NCBI RefSeq assembly: GCF_900106835.1
Contig: NZ_FNNR01000011.1
Coordinates: forward strand, 97,107-161,106
From: Arthrobacter sp. cf158
GTDB taxonomy: Bacteria > Actinomycetota > Actinomycetes > Actinomycetales > Micrococcaceae
Reading direction: 5' to 3'
Length of the DNA stretch: 64,000 bases
Part shown: piece after piece, positions 43,084 through 52,020 of the stretch
How positions within the stretch are numbered: position 1 is the first letter of the stretch
Layout: every line of letters begins with the position of its first letter
Notes under the pieces: generated by a model
Databases searched by the model: none
Seen by the model: only the letters and a program-made list of their open reading frames with translations
Told to the model about the DNA's origin: nothing
Program-made: the position numbers and the translations under genes

Positions 43084-44028
43084 ATGCCTAACTTTTTGTT
43101 TCGGTGCGCCAAAGACGTCCGCCGTTTCGCCGCCGCAGCTGCCGTCCTGGCTCTCGGGCTGGGGGTATCTGCCTGCGGCGGCAATTCCACCGCAGGTGGG
43201 GATGACAGACCAGTGGTGCTCACAACATTCACGGTGTTGGCCGATGTGGCCGGCAACGTGGCCGGGGACAAGCTCCGCGTGGATTCCATCACCAAGGCCG
43301 GTGCGGAAATCCACGGTTACGAGCCAACGCCGGGAGATATCCGCAAAGCCGCCCAGGCCGACCTCATCCTGGACAACGGACTCAATCTTGAGGCCTGGTT
43401 TGCTCAGTTCGTGGAAGACCTGGACGTACCCCACGCAGTGGTGAGCGATGGAGTGGACGTCATGCCCATCGCCGAGGATTCGTACCAGGGGAAGCCGAAT
43501 CCGCACGCGTGGATGTCGCCCAAGAATGTCCAGATTTACGCCAACAACATGGCCAAAGCCTTCGCCAAGCTGGCACCGGCCCACGCCGCGGAGTTCGAGG
43601 CCAACGCGAAGGCCTACAACGCGCAACTCCAAAGCGTTCAGGACGAAATGGTGTCCAAATTGTCCGTCCTCTCGGAGAATCAAAGGGCGCTGGTCACCTG
43701 CGAAGGGGCGTTCTCCTACCTGGCCCGCGATGCCGGTCTCAAAGAGGTCTACATCTGGGCTGTCAACGCGGAGCAACAGGCCACGCCGCAGCAGATCACA
43801 CGGGCCATCGGGTTCGTGAAGGACAACCAGGTTCCAGCCGTGTTCTGTGAATCCACTGTTTCGGATGCGCCCATGCAGCAAGTAGTGGGCGCCACGGACG
43901 CTACGTTCGGTGGGACGCTGTACGTCGACTCGCTGTCCGAGGCAGATGGTCCCGTTCCCACCTACCTGGACCTGATACGCCACGACGCGAAAGTCATCAC
44001 CACGGCACTCACGGGAGGAAAGCCATGA
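43084..44028 (+). CDS. Zinc/manganese-binding lipoprotein of an ABC importer (TroA/MntA type)
   Basis: This is a 314-residue cluster 9 solute-binding protein. The lipobox is VSAC (Cys about 32). Metal-site segments are GAEIHGYEPTPGDIRKAAQAD, KPNPHAWMSPKN, and the Glu/Asp in FCESTVSD. No long His-rich loop is present, favouring Mn over Zn, but metal choice is not certain. The start at ATG 43084 agrees with a leaderless promoter. It overlaps the ATPase gene by 4 nt. Confidence 0.88.
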   Translation: MPNFLFRCAKDVRRFAAAAAVLALGLGVSACGGNSTAGGDDRPVVLTTFTVLADVAGNVAGDKLRVDSITKAGAEIHGYEPTPGDIRKAAQADLILDNGLNLEAWFAQFVEDLDVPHAVVSDGVDVMPIAEDSYQGKPNPHAWMSPKNVQIYANNMAKAFAKLAPAHAAEFEANAKAYNAQLQSVQDEMVSKLSVLSENQRALVTCEGAFSYLARDAGLKEVYIWAVNAEQQATPQQITRAIGFVKDNQVPAVFCESTVSDAPMQQVVGATDATFGGTLYVDSLSEADGPVPTYLDLIRHDAKVITTALTGGKP

Positions 44029-44759
44029 GCACTCCGGCCATCTCTGTTGAGAATGTCACTGTCCACTACGGTGAGGTCCTCGCCCTGGACTCGGCCTCCC
44101 TGACGTTGGAACACTCGCGCATCTGCGGTTTGGTGGGCATGAACGGCTCGGGAAAGTCCACGCTTTTCAAAGCAATCATGGGCATGGTGAAGCCCGACTC
44201 CGGACGCGTGCTCATCAACGGGGAACCGCCCATGAAGATGCGCAAGGAGGCCGGCATTGGCTACGTCCCCCAAAGCGAGGACGTGGACTGGGCCTTCCCG
44301 TTGTCCGTCCGCGATGTGGTGATGATGGGCCGTTACGGGCACCTTGGATTCACGCGCCGGCCCCGCAAAGCCGACCGGGACGCCGTCGAGCATGCCTTGG
44401 AACGCGTGGAACTCAGCGAGTTCGCCGACCGGCAGATCGGTCAGTTGTCCGGCGGACAGAAGAAACGCGCCTTCGTGGCCCGGGGCATCGCCCAAGGGGC
44501 CACCATGATGCTGCTGGATGAACCCTTCGCGGGCGTAGATAAACGTTCAGAGGCCACCATCACCAGGCTCCTCCGCGAACTGGCTGAGGACGGCGCCACC
44601 ATCCTGATCTCCACCCATGACCTCCATGCGCTTCCGCAACTCTGCGACGAAGCCGTGCTCCTGATGCGGAAAGTGCTCATGCACGGGAGCCCGGAGGTGG
44701 TGCTCCAGCCGGAAAACCTTGCCATGGCCTTCGGCCTCGACGTCATGAACAGGGGCTAG
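44025..44759 (+). CDS. Metal ABC importer ATP-binding protein
   Basis: This is a 244-residue ATPase: Walker A GMNGSGKST (about 38-46), signature LSGGQKKRAFVARGIAQG, Walker B MMLLDEPFAGVD and H-loop STHDL. The VPQSEDVDWAFPLSVRDVVMMGRYGHLG stretch is characteristic of Mn/Zn importers (MntB/SitB-like). The ATG overlaps the lipoprotein stop. Confidence 0.92.
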   Translation: MSTPAISVENVTVHYGEVLALDSASLTLEHSRICGLVGMNGSGKSTLFKAIMGMVKPDSGRVLINGEPPMKMRKEAGIGYVPQSEDVDWAFPLSVRDVVMMGRYGHLGFTRRPRKADRDAVEHALERVELSEFADRQIGQLSGGQKKRAFVARGIAQGATMMLLDEPFAGVDKRSEATITRLLRELAEDGATILISTHDLHALPQLCDEAVLLMRKVLMHGSPEVVLQPENLAMAFGLDVMNRG

Positions 44760-44762
44760 GCC

Positions 44763-45626
44763 ATGGAATTTCTCCTGGAACCGCTCACCTACGACTTCAT
44801 GGTCCGCGCGCTGGCAACCACCGCCATCGCCGCAGTCGTTTGTGCCGTCCTGAGTTGCTGGCTGGTCCTGATCGGGTGGTCGCTGATGGGTGACGCCGTC
44901 TCCCACGCGGTGCTGCCCGGCGTCGTCCTCGCCTACATCGTCGGTGCGCCGTTCGCCCTGGGTGCCCTGGTGTTCGCCCTCATTGCGGTGACGTTGATCG
45001 GCGTGGTCCGCAATACCAGCCGGGTGAAGGAGGACGCTGCGATCGGGATTGTGTTCACCTCGCTGTTTGCGCTGGGCCTGGTGCTGATTTCCGTGACTCC
45101 CAGCCAGACCGACCTGAACCACATCATCTTCGGAAACCTGCTGGGCGTCAGCGTGCCGGACCTCATCCAGGTGGTGGTCCTTGGGGTGGTGGCCTTCGCG
45201 ATCCTGATCCTCAAACGCCGGGATCTCACGCTCTACGCTTTCGACCCCACGCATGCCCACGCGATCGGACTCTCGCCACGCAGACTTGGCGCATTGCTCC
45301 TTGGCCTGCTGGCCCTGACCTCGGTGGTGGCACTGCAGACAGTGGGCGTGGTGCTGGTGGTCGCCATGCTGATCATCCCCGGCGCAACGGCCTACCTGCT
45401 GACGGACCGCTTCTCCCGGATGCTGGTCATCGCGCCGGTGATCTCAGTGGTGTGTTCCGTGGCCGGTATCTACCTGAGCTACTACCTGGACACAGCCTCG
45501 GGCGCCATGGTGGTCCTCACCCAGGGCGTGGTGTTCGCCGTCGTGTATCTTTTCAGCCCCCGCCAGGGACTGATCGGAACGCGTCTGGCGAAAGCCCGCC
45601 GGAAGCGGCTGCTGGCCGCGGCCTGA
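44763..45626 (+). CDS. Metal ABC importer permease (ABC-3 family)
   Basis: This is a 287-residue permease with about eight membrane segments. It shows the family segment WSLMGDAVSHAVLPGVVLAYI near residue 39 and the DPTHAHAIGLSPRR loop that contacts the ATPase. It lies 3 nt after the ATPase gene and completes the Mn/Zn importer. Confidence 0.9.
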   Translation: MEFLLEPLTYDFMVRALATTAIAAVVCAVLSCWLVLIGWSLMGDAVSHAVLPGVVLAYIVGAPFALGALVFALIAVTLIGVVRNTSRVKEDAAIGIVFTSLFALGLVLISVTPSQTDLNHIIFGNLLGVSVPDLIQVVVLGVVAFAILILKRRDLTLYAFDPTHAHAIGLSPRRLGALLLGLLALTSVVALQTVGVVLVVAMLIIPGATAYLLTDRFSRMLVIAPVISVVCSVAGIYLSYYLDTASGAMVVLTQGVVFAVVYLFSPRQGLIGTRLAKARRKRLLAAA

Positions 45627-45645
45627 GCGCTTGTTCTCCGGCTCA

Positions 45646-46515
45646 TCACCGGTGATCGGCGGCTGCGGGGGCGCGCGTCACTGTGATGTCGCCGTAGGCA
45701 TTGCGGGCGCGGATCTCCACCTGGTCCGTAGACCCGCCCGGCCCCTGGGTGGCGTCCAGAGCGTTGTGGACCCGTCCATATTTGGTGTTGAGGTCAAGCC
45801 AGGCCGCGGTGCCTTCCCGCACGCCGATGGACAAGGTGCCCGCCGCAGTCTGGACGGTGAGGGTGCCTGCAGAAACGTCGCCCACCGTGATGTCACCGTT
45901 GGATGCCTTGATGGTGGTGGATGTCCCTGCCCGTTCCAGGGTCACGTCGCCATTGGCGGCGCTGATGCTGAGCTCGCCGGCGGCAGCCGTGATGTAAGTG
46001 CTGCCATTGCCGTTCTTGATCGTGGCAACACCGTCGATTTCCCGGATGCGGATCTTGCCGGAGCCGGTTTTGATCCTGGACCGTCCTGAGGCGCGTTCCA
46101 CCGTGACGTCCCCCATCCCTGTGTGGGCACGGAGCTCGAAGCAATGGTCGATGTGGATGTGGCCCAAGTCGGTCTTCACGTCAGCGGTGCTGAATTCGCC
46201 TTCGCAACGGAGATCGCCCATGCCCGACTTCAACTCCAGGCTGCAGCCCACGGGAACTTCCACGGTGACCTCCACGGCGCCACCATCACTGAACCACGTG
46301 TGGCGGATGGCGGGATGAAGCCGGACCTGCAAGCGGCCATCCGAGTAATCCACCGTGGTTTGCTCTGCCATCTTGGCGTCCAAGGCACGTTTTGCTTTCC
46401 GTGGCCGGACGGTCACTTCGGTGTCCTCGCGGTCGCGGGCCACCACCCAGATGTCGGCGCGGACTGAAACATCAACCACGACGGCGATGGGTTGCGGAGT
46501 CTGAAAGGTTGCCAT
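45646..46515 (-). CDS. DUF4097 beta-strand repeat protein
   Basis: This is a 289-residue protein made of short repeating beta-strand units such as GDVTVERASGRSRIKTGSGKI, SISAANGDVTLERAGTSTTI and KASNGDITVGDVSAGTL, which form a DUF4097-type solenoid. There is no signal peptide or membrane helix. The start at 46515 (MATFQTPQP) overlaps the upstream stop as TAATG; an ATG four codons earlier is possible. It is translationally coupled to the ribbon-helix-helix gene. Function unknown. Confidence 0.82.
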   Translation of the reverse strand: MATFQTPQPIAVVVDVSVRADIWVVARDREDTEVTVRPRKAKRALDAKMAEQTTVDYSDGRLQVRLHPAIRHTWFSDGGAVEVTVEVPVGCSLELKSGMGDLRCEGEFSTADVKTDLGHIHIDHCFELRAHTGMGDVTVERASGRSRIKTGSGKIRIREIDGVATIKNGNGSTYITAAAGELSISAANGDVTLERAGTSTTIKASNGDITVGDVSAGTLTVQTAAGTLSIGVREGTAAWLDLNTKYGRVHNALDATQGPGGSTDQVEIRARNAYGDITVTRAPAAADHR

Positions 46516-47021
46516 TAGCGTGCCCATCCTGTGAAATTTTGTTCGCCGGGTTCGCGGCGCTCTTTCCGTTGGTTCGGCCGGCCGTTCAGGGCATCAGCGA
46601 CAGCCCGGATCAGCCACGAATTCACGGACAGCCCCGCTTTGCCGGCTGCCTCTTCGACGTGTTGCTTGAGGTGATCCGGGAGCCGGAGCGTGGTACGGGA
46701 AGTGTTGGTCCCATCAAAATCCTCGACGGCCAAGGCTGGCTGCCGTGGTTCCAAGATGGCCTCGAAGTCGTTGACTGTGGGCGGATTGCTCACCACGAAT
46801 TCCGGGTCGCGGCCGCGGAGCCTCACCTCCACGGAACCGGGGGCGAGCTCCAGCGTGATTTCACGTGCGGCGTCGGACAGGGCTTCCAGGAGGACCAATC
46901 TCACCGTTGATTCAAGGGTCGCGGTAAGCCGCTCACTGAGTGCGCGGGCTTCCGGACCCCCGGCTTCTGCGGCGGTGTCCAGTTGGCGTTGGACTGCGGT
47001 GACGTACTGGTTGAGCTGCAT
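46515..47021 (-). CDS. HicB-like ribbon-helix-helix protein
   Basis: This is a 168-residue protein. The C-terminal part, TSRTTLRLPDHLKQHVEEAAGKAGLSVNSWLIRAVADAL (about 112-150), is a ribbon-helix-helix DNA-binding unit of HicB/Arc type. The N-terminal 100 residues are helical with a short beta section (ITLELAPGSVEVRLRG). The start at 47021 was chosen because the repeated TGRYGTCA-type sites end at the ATG; a longer frame reaches 47318 but its extra part is not protein-like. No HicA toxin is adjacent. It is the likely autorepressor of itself and the DUF4097 gene. Confidence 0.75.
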   Translation of the reverse strand: MQLNQYVTAVQRQLDTAAEAGGPEARALSERLTATLESTVRLVLLEALSDAAREITLELAPGSVEVRLRGRDPEFVVSNPPTVNDFEAILEPRQPALAVEDFDGTNTSRTTLRLPDHLKQHVEEAAGKAGLSVNSWLIRAVADALNGRPNQRKERREPGEQNFTGWAR

Positions 47022-47050
47022 GACACCATTGTGACGCCATTTTGGTGTCA
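47021..47050 (-). promoter_or_regulatory. Operator overlapping the start codon of the RHH gene
   Basis: TGACACCA (47021-47028) and TGGTGTCA (47043-47050) form an inverted repeat. On the minus strand AATGGCGTCA and AATGGTGTCA form a direct repeat in the same 30 nt. RHH proteins bind such short repeated half-sites, so autoregulation is likely. Confidence 0.6.
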
Positions 47051-47181
47051 TGCCAAGGGCTTCTTGCCGGGAATGGTGCCATCCGTGGCGTCTCGGCTTG
47101 ACGGGTCCGCTTTCGCCGGGCAGGCTGGAGCGATGAAGTCTTGAGCGCAGCCCCACTTTCGGCTGCATCCCCAGTACCCCC

Positions 47182-47226
47182 ATGGCTTTCTGCCACCCAC
47201 TGCGGACTTGCGAGGATTCCTCTTGA
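47182..47226 (+). CDS. Candidate leader peptide upstream of the ABC-F gene
   Basis: This 14-codon frame (MAFCHPLRTCEDSS) has a TGA stop that overlaps the TTG start of the ABC-F gene (TTGA). A short stem GCAGCC/GGCTGC (47147-47166) precedes it. ABC-F genes for antibiotic resistance are often controlled by such leader ORFs. There is no strong SD, so this is tentative. Confidence 0.35.
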   Translation: MAFCHPLRTCEDSS

Positions 47227-48872
47227 CTGACCACCTTCACCTTTCCGGCGTTTCCCACGGCTACGGGGACCGCAAACTTCTGCACAGCGTTGACCTGGTC
47301 ATACACCACGGCGAACACGTCGCCATCGTGGGGGAGAACGGCGCAGGTAAATCCACGCTGCTCCGTCTGATGGCCGGGGTAGAGACGCCCGACGACGGCA
47401 CGGCGGGTTTGTCAGGCAACCCCGGCTACCGCGTGGGCTACCTCGCCCAAACCCACGGACTTGCTGAGTCACTGACCGTGGGTGATGCCATTGATGCTTC
47501 CCTCAATGCCCTGCGCTCCTTGGAAGACCGGATCGCCCAACTTGAACGAGACCTGGCTGACGCCGACTCCGAGGACCTGGAACTCTACGGAAGCCTGCAG
47601 ACGGAGTACCAGCTCCGCGAGGGCTACGCTGCCGAATCCCGGGTGGAAGCAGCGCTGGACAAACTGGGGCTGGGAGGCCTGGACCGGCGTCGAACGCTTG
47701 GCTCTTTGTCCGGCGGCGAACAGGAGCGGGTAGCGCTCGCCTGCCTCCTGGCCGATCCGGCGGAGGCGTTGCTTCTGGACGAGCCCACCAACCACTTGGA
47801 CGCGAACGGCACCGCTTGGCTGGAGTCGAGGTTGGCCGCACATCGCGGGACGGTGGTGGTTGTCTCGCACGACCGCGTCCTGCTGCGGAAAGTAGCCACC
47901 ACCATCATTGAAGTGGATGCCGACCGACGGTCTGTGAACCGGTATGGGAACGGCTACGAGGGCTACCTCCGCGAGAAAGCCGCAGAACGCGCCCGCTGGA
48001 TCCAGCAGTACGAGGGGTGGCTCGATGCCATGGCCGCTGAACGCCTCCAGGCCGCCACGGTGGCAGACGGCATGGGCTACGGTCGGAAGCGCGACAACGA
48101 CAAGATGGCCTTTGGTTTCAAGGCGGGGACGTGGCAGAGCGCTGCGGCCAGCAAAGTCCGGAATGCCCAGGAACGGCTCCGGAGGCTCGAAGAAAACCCT
48201 GTGGACCGGCCACCCGTTCCACTGAAGTTGGCAGCACCGTTGGGAGCAGTGGCCGTTGCCGCGAACCAACCTGCGCTGGAAGCCCATGGCATCAGCGTGG
48301 CCGGGCGGCTCCAGCCCACGGACTTCAGGGCGGAGGCCGGGCAGAAGGTCCTCATCACCGGCCCCAATGGTGCCGGGAAGTCCACGCTGCTCTCGGTGTT
48401 GACGGGCAACCTGGAACCCGAACAGGGGTCCGTTAACGTCCACGGCAAGGTGGGTTACCTGCAGCAGGAACTGGAAGTGCCGGCCAGGCCAGGCCTGCGA
48501 TTGCTGCCGGCGTTCGCTGCGGGCCTGGGCGGCAACATTGACGAACACGCCGAAGGGCTGCTGCGGCTGGGCCTTTTCCGACCCGCGGAGTTCCACGTGC
48601 CGGTTGGCGGACTCTCGGCGGGGCAGCAACGCAGGCTGGCGCTGGCCCGCCTGCTTCTGGGCGGGTACCGCACCATGATCGTGGACGAACCCACAAACCA
48701 TCTGGCACCCGTACTGGTGGAACAACTGGAGGCGGCGCTCGCCTCGTTTGCCGGAACCCTCGTGATCGTCAGCCATGACCGCGCACTGGCGGACTGGTTC
48801 GATCACTGCGCCCGCCCAGCGCCCGCTGGCACCTGGGTGCGTTACGGCATGCAGGGCGGCAGCTTGCTGTAG
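47223..48872 (+). CDS. ABC-F family ATPase (ribosome-associated type)
   Basis: This is a 549-residue protein with two ABC domains and no membrane segment. Walker A1 GENGAGKST (about 38), signature LSGGEQERVALA, Walker B LLLDEPTNHLD; Walker A2 GPNGAGKST (about 380), signature LSAGQQRRLALA, Walker B MIVDEPTNHL. The linker (about 225-330) is charged and helical. ABC-F proteins act on the ribosome; some give antibiotic resistance. TTG 47223 was chosen for GAGGA 7 nt upstream. Drug specificity cannot be told. Confidence 0.87.
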   Translation: MTDHLHLSGVSHGYGDRKLLHSVDLVIHHGEHVAIVGENGAGKSTLLRLMAGVETPDDGTAGLSGNPGYRVGYLAQTHGLAESLTVGDAIDASLNALRSLEDRIAQLERDLADADSEDLELYGSLQTEYQLREGYAAESRVEAALDKLGLGGLDRRRTLGSLSGGEQERVALACLLADPAEALLLDEPTNHLDANGTAWLESRLAAHRGTVVVVSHDRVLLRKVATTIIEVDADRRSVNRYGNGYEGYLREKAAERARWIQQYEGWLDAMAAERLQAATVADGMGYGRKRDNDKMAFGFKAGTWQSAAASKVRNAQERLRRLEENPVDRPPVPLKLAAPLGAVAVAANQPALEAHGISVAGRLQPTDFRAEAGQKVLITGPNGAGKSTLLSVLTGNLEPEQGSVNVHGKVGYLQQELEVPARPGLRLLPAFAAGLGGNIDEHAEGLLRLGLFRPAEFHVPVGGLSAGQQRRLALARLLLGGYRTMIVDEPTNHLAPVLVEQLEAALASFAGTLVIVSHDRALADWFDHCARPAPAGTWVRYGMQGGSLL

Positions 48873-49012
48873 GCCCTGCTGCTGGTCTCCTACAAGGTGA
48901 GCACCCGGCAAGGCGACCGTAACAGCGTGGACTGCACCCGGAAACACAGCGGCGAGCATCCTGAAACAACGGAAGAGCACCATGGAAGGACGCTGGCCGA
49001 AAGGATGTGTCC

Positions 49013-49360
49013 GTGATTTCCCAGAACCTCTTCCTCCAGGGCATTTACCACTTTGAAGGCACCGGGTTGGAGAAGCCGGTACCCATCCACAGCGAGCTCT
49101 CCCACTTTGTCCCTGACGGCGTGGTCAATCAGACCCTGTACTTCCGCGGCGGCAATTCCAGTGCCGAACTGATCACCGTTGTCCTCATGCGCGACCGCAT
49201 CCCGATGCGCTATTTCCCCATTGGCGCGAAAGGGGACGTTCATGTGCCCCTGCGGGTGGTTGAAGACATCGACGGCGGTTCGGTCATTGAGCTCTTCGTC
49301 GTGGCGCCCGCCGGAGTCCGGGGAACCGTGGTGGTGGACCTCGGCATGGTGGAGTTCTGA
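49013..49360 (+). CDS. Small beta-rich partner protein of the NirB-like flavoprotein
   Basis: This is a 115-residue protein with no membrane segment or Cys. Strand-forming stretches (ELITVVLMRDRIPMRYFPIG, GDVHVPLRVVEDIDGGSVIE, RGTVVVDLGMVEF) suggest a small beta fold. The GTG 49013 has AAAGGA about 8 nt before it. Its stop overlaps the flavoprotein ATG (TGATG), so the two products are probably made together. I do not recognise the family. Confidence 0.65.
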   Translation: MISQNLFLQGIYHFEGTGLEKPVPIHSELSHFVPDGVVNQTLYFRGGNSSAELITVVLMRDRIPMRYFPIGAKGDVHVPLRVVEDIDGGSVIELFVVAPAGVRGTVVVDLGMVEF

Positions 49361-50313
49361 TGGCCACGCAGCTGGTGGTCATCGGCAATGGAATGGCCGG
49401 GGCCCGCGCTGTGGAGGAGATCCTGGCCAGGGGTGGTGGGGACCTTTTTGAGATCACCATGATCGGGGAGGAACCCCACGGGAACTACAACCGGGCCATG
49501 CTTGGCCACGTCCTGTCCGGCCAGGCGGACGACGCCGACATCTTCCTCAACGCGTTGCCGTGGTACCGGGAGAACAACATCACCCTCTATTCCGGGGTCC
49601 GGGTTGACCGCATCGACAAATTCAGCAGGCATGTTTTCGCCGCGGATGGTCGGGTGGTGCCCTACGACATCCTCATCATTGCCACTGGCAGCCGCCCGTT
49701 CCTGCCCCACATCAGCGGGCTCTACTCGCCCAGCGGAAGTGTGCGGCAAGGGGTCTTCACCTTTGGGTGTCTGGAGGATGCCCGCAAGATCATCCGGTTC
49801 GCCCGCCAGGAGAACCATCGGCGGGCCGTGGTGATGGGGGACGGGTTGCCCGGGCTCGAAGCGGCCCGGGGACTGCAGGCCCGCGGCCTGGACGTTGCCA
49901 TGGTCCACCCGGCGAGCCGGGCCACCGCTGTGCTGGGTTCCGCGCGGGTCACCGGGATGAGCCTCCGCGACCAACCCGACCTCGACTGCGACATGGTGAT
50001 CATCACCGCAGGCAGCAGGCCCAACGTTGCTCCCGCCGTCGTCAGCGGACTGGCAGTAGAGCGGGGAATAGTGGTGGATGATCACCTGCGGGTGCTGGAC
50101 GAAGACGATATTTACGCCGTGGGGGAGTGTGCCCAGCACCGCGGCGAGGTGTACGGGACGGTGGCGCCATTGTGGGAGCAGGCTGCTGTCCTGGCAGATC
50201 ACGTGACGGGTTTTGACACGTCGTCGCAGTACCTGGGTTCGCCTGTTCCGGAGTGGGCTCCCGGGCCTCTTGTTGCCTGCGTCACGGGCATTGGGGTTAA
50301 TCCCGTAAGATAG
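49360..50313 (+). CDS. Shortened NirB-like FAD/NAD(P)-dependent oxidoreductase
   Basis: This is a 317-residue protein very like the N-terminal flavoprotein part of NirB-type nitrite reductases: LVVIGNGMAGARAVEEIL (FAD site), EEPHGNYNRAMLGHVLSG, ILIIATGSRPFLPHI and VVMGDGLPGLEAARGLQ (NAD site). After AMVHPASR about 45-50 residues found in relatives (the second strand-helix part of the NAD domain) seem missing, with the sequence resuming at TAVLGSARVTG and DMVIITAGSRPN. The C-terminal Fe-S and siroheme regions are absent. It may be a decaying or specialised protein. Confidence 0.75.
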   Translation: MATQLVVIGNGMAGARAVEEILARGGGDLFEITMIGEEPHGNYNRAMLGHVLSGQADDADIFLNALPWYRENNITLYSGVRVDRIDKFSRHVFAADGRVVPYDILIIATGSRPFLPHISGLYSPSGSVRQGVFTFGCLEDARKIIRFARQENHRRAVVMGDGLPGLEAARGLQARGLDVAMVHPASRATAVLGSARVTGMSLRDQPDLDCDMVIITAGSRPNVAPAVVSGLAVERGIVVDDHLRVLDEDDIYAVGECAQHRGEVYGTVAPLWEQAAVLADHVTGFDTSSQYLGSPVPEWAPGPLVACVTGIGVNPVR

Positions 50314-50464
50314 ACGGGTTGCGCGAACCTTCGATGTTCTGCGTTCTTTGTCACACTTCGGGATCCTCAAACGAGGAAAAGCTCGAATTTTGTGTGCCAA
50401 AGCCGCCTGTGTTCCGGCATGGGCGTGACCCCAACAGCAATACCCCAACCCACAAGGAACAGCT

Positions 50465-51928
50465 GTGCCGCAAAGTACTCCCACAGATCTCCAGAGCTCC
50501 AAAGCCTCATCCGCAGCTGCGGGCTCAACCCTCAGCGCTGAGGGATACCAGAAGACCCTGAGCCGCCGCCACGTCACCATGATCGCCATGGGTGGCGCAA
50601 TCGGCGTCGGCCTGTTTATGGGTGCCGGTGGCCGTCTGGCCTCCACCGGCCCGGCCCTGATCTTCTCCTACGCCATTGCCGGCGTCATCGCTTACCTGCT
50701 GATGCGCGCCCTCGGCGAACTCATCATGTACCGCCAGACCTCCGGCTCCTTCGTGAGCTACGCCGGTGAAATGTTCGGCAAGAAGGGCGCCTTCCTGTCC
50801 GGATGGATGTACTTCATCAACTGGGCCATGACGGGCATCGCCGAACTGATCGCGATCGGCCTGTACTTCCAGTTCTTCTTCCCCAATGTGCCCATTGAAC
50901 TGTCCGCCATTGCCGCATTGGTGCTGCTGGTGGCCGTGAATCTGTTCAGCGTCAAGGCGTTCGGCGAATTCGAATTCTGGGCATCCTGCCTCAAGGTCGC
51001 AGCAATCGTGATCTTCCTGGCCGTGGGTACTTTCATGGTTGTCACCAACGCCAAGGTAGGCGACGGAAACGCGTCTGTGGCCAACCTCTTCCACGAAGAC
51101 GGCGGCATGTTCCCCAAGGGCGGCCTGGTGATGATCCTGGTCCTCAACGCCGTGATCTTCGCCTACAACGCCATCGAACTCGTCGGCATCACCGCTGGCG
51201 AGATGGAAAACCCGGAACGTGAAGTTCCCAAGGCGATCCGCGCCGTCGTTATCCGTATTGTGGTTTTCTACGTTGGTTCGGTGACGCTGCTCGCGATGCT
51301 GCTGCCGTCCGACCAGTACGTGGCCGGCACCTCGCCGTTCGTTACCGTGTTCGGGCAGATGGGTCTCGGCTGGATGGGTGACGTCATGAACATGATCGTC
51401 ATCACCGCCGCGCTGTCCTCCTGCAACTCGGGCCTTTACTCGATCGGCCGCATCTTCCGCACCATGGCCAACAACGGCCACGCCCCGCAGTGGCTCACCA
51501 AGATGTCCACCCGCCACGTCCCGTACGCGGCAATCCTGGCCATCGGCGGCGTGTACCTCGTCGGAATCCTCCTCAACATCTGGCTGGGCGGCTCGCACGC
51601 GTTCGACCTCGCTCTGAACACCGCCTCCATCGGCGTGATCTTCACGTGGGGTTCCATCTTTGCCAGCCAGATCGCCTTGCGGAAGAAGCGTGGCAAGGTT
51701 TCCAGCCTGCCCATGCCTGGTTCTCCGTGGACCAGCTGGTTGGGCCTGGTTGCCCTGCTGGCGATCACCGTGCTGATCGGTTTCGACTCCATGACGGACA
51801 AGGAAACCGGCGAGGTCTTCCTGCTGGGCCTCTGGACCCTGGCCACCATTCCGTTCTTCGCCTTGATCCTGTGGCTGGGATGGCAGAAGGTCAAGAACAA
51901 CGAACCCAAGAGCGAGCTGTTCAGCTAA
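50465..51928 (+). CDS. ansP: Amino acid permease, AnsP-like (APC superfamily)
   Basis: This is a 487-residue transporter with 12 membrane segments. HVTMIAMGGAIGVGLFMGAG at TM1, RALGELIMYRQTSGSFVSYA at TM2-3 and FLSGWMYFINWAMTGIAE are closest to L-asparagine permeases (AnsP) among the amino-acid/proton symporters. ELVGITAGEMENPEREVPKAI is the family loop. The GTG 50465 has AAGGAA about 6 nt upstream. The substrate is inferred from similarity; GABA or another neutral amino acid is possible. Confidence 0.8.
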   Translation: MPQSTPTDLQSSKASSAAAGSTLSAEGYQKTLSRRHVTMIAMGGAIGVGLFMGAGGRLASTGPALIFSYAIAGVIAYLLMRALGELIMYRQTSGSFVSYAGEMFGKKGAFLSGWMYFINWAMTGIAELIAIGLYFQFFFPNVPIELSAIAALVLLVAVNLFSVKAFGEFEFWASCLKVAAIVIFLAVGTFMVVTNAKVGDGNASVANLFHEDGGMFPKGGLVMILVLNAVIFAYNAIELVGITAGEMENPEREVPKAIRAVVIRIVVFYVGSVTLLAMLLPSDQYVAGTSPFVTVFGQMGLGWMGDVMNMIVITAALSSCNSGLYSIGRIFRTMANNGHAPQWLTKMSTRHVPYAAILAIGGVYLVGILLNIWLGGSHAFDLALNTASIGVIFTWGSIFASQIALRKKRGKVSSLPMPGSPWTSWLGLVALLAITVLIGFDSMTDKETGEVFLLGLWTLATIPFFALILWLGWQKVKNNEPKSELFS

Positions 51929-51981
51929 CTCCCACTGGGCGCGGGTTCCGCCGCGTAAATGTTCCACAGCGTAAACGCTCG

Positions 51982-52020
51982 ACGGCGGGTGCCTCCTTTG
52001 CGGGGCGCCCGCCGTTTTGT
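51982..52020 (+). terminator. Terminator after the permease gene
   Basis: ACGGCGGGTGCCTC pairs with GGGGCGCCCGCCGT (minor mismatches) followed by TTTTGT, about 55 nt past the stop. Confidence 0.8.

Noticed and set aside
47022..47318. N-terminal extension of the RHH protein
   Set aside because: Would run through the operator-like repeats and lacks protein-like composition or a good start.
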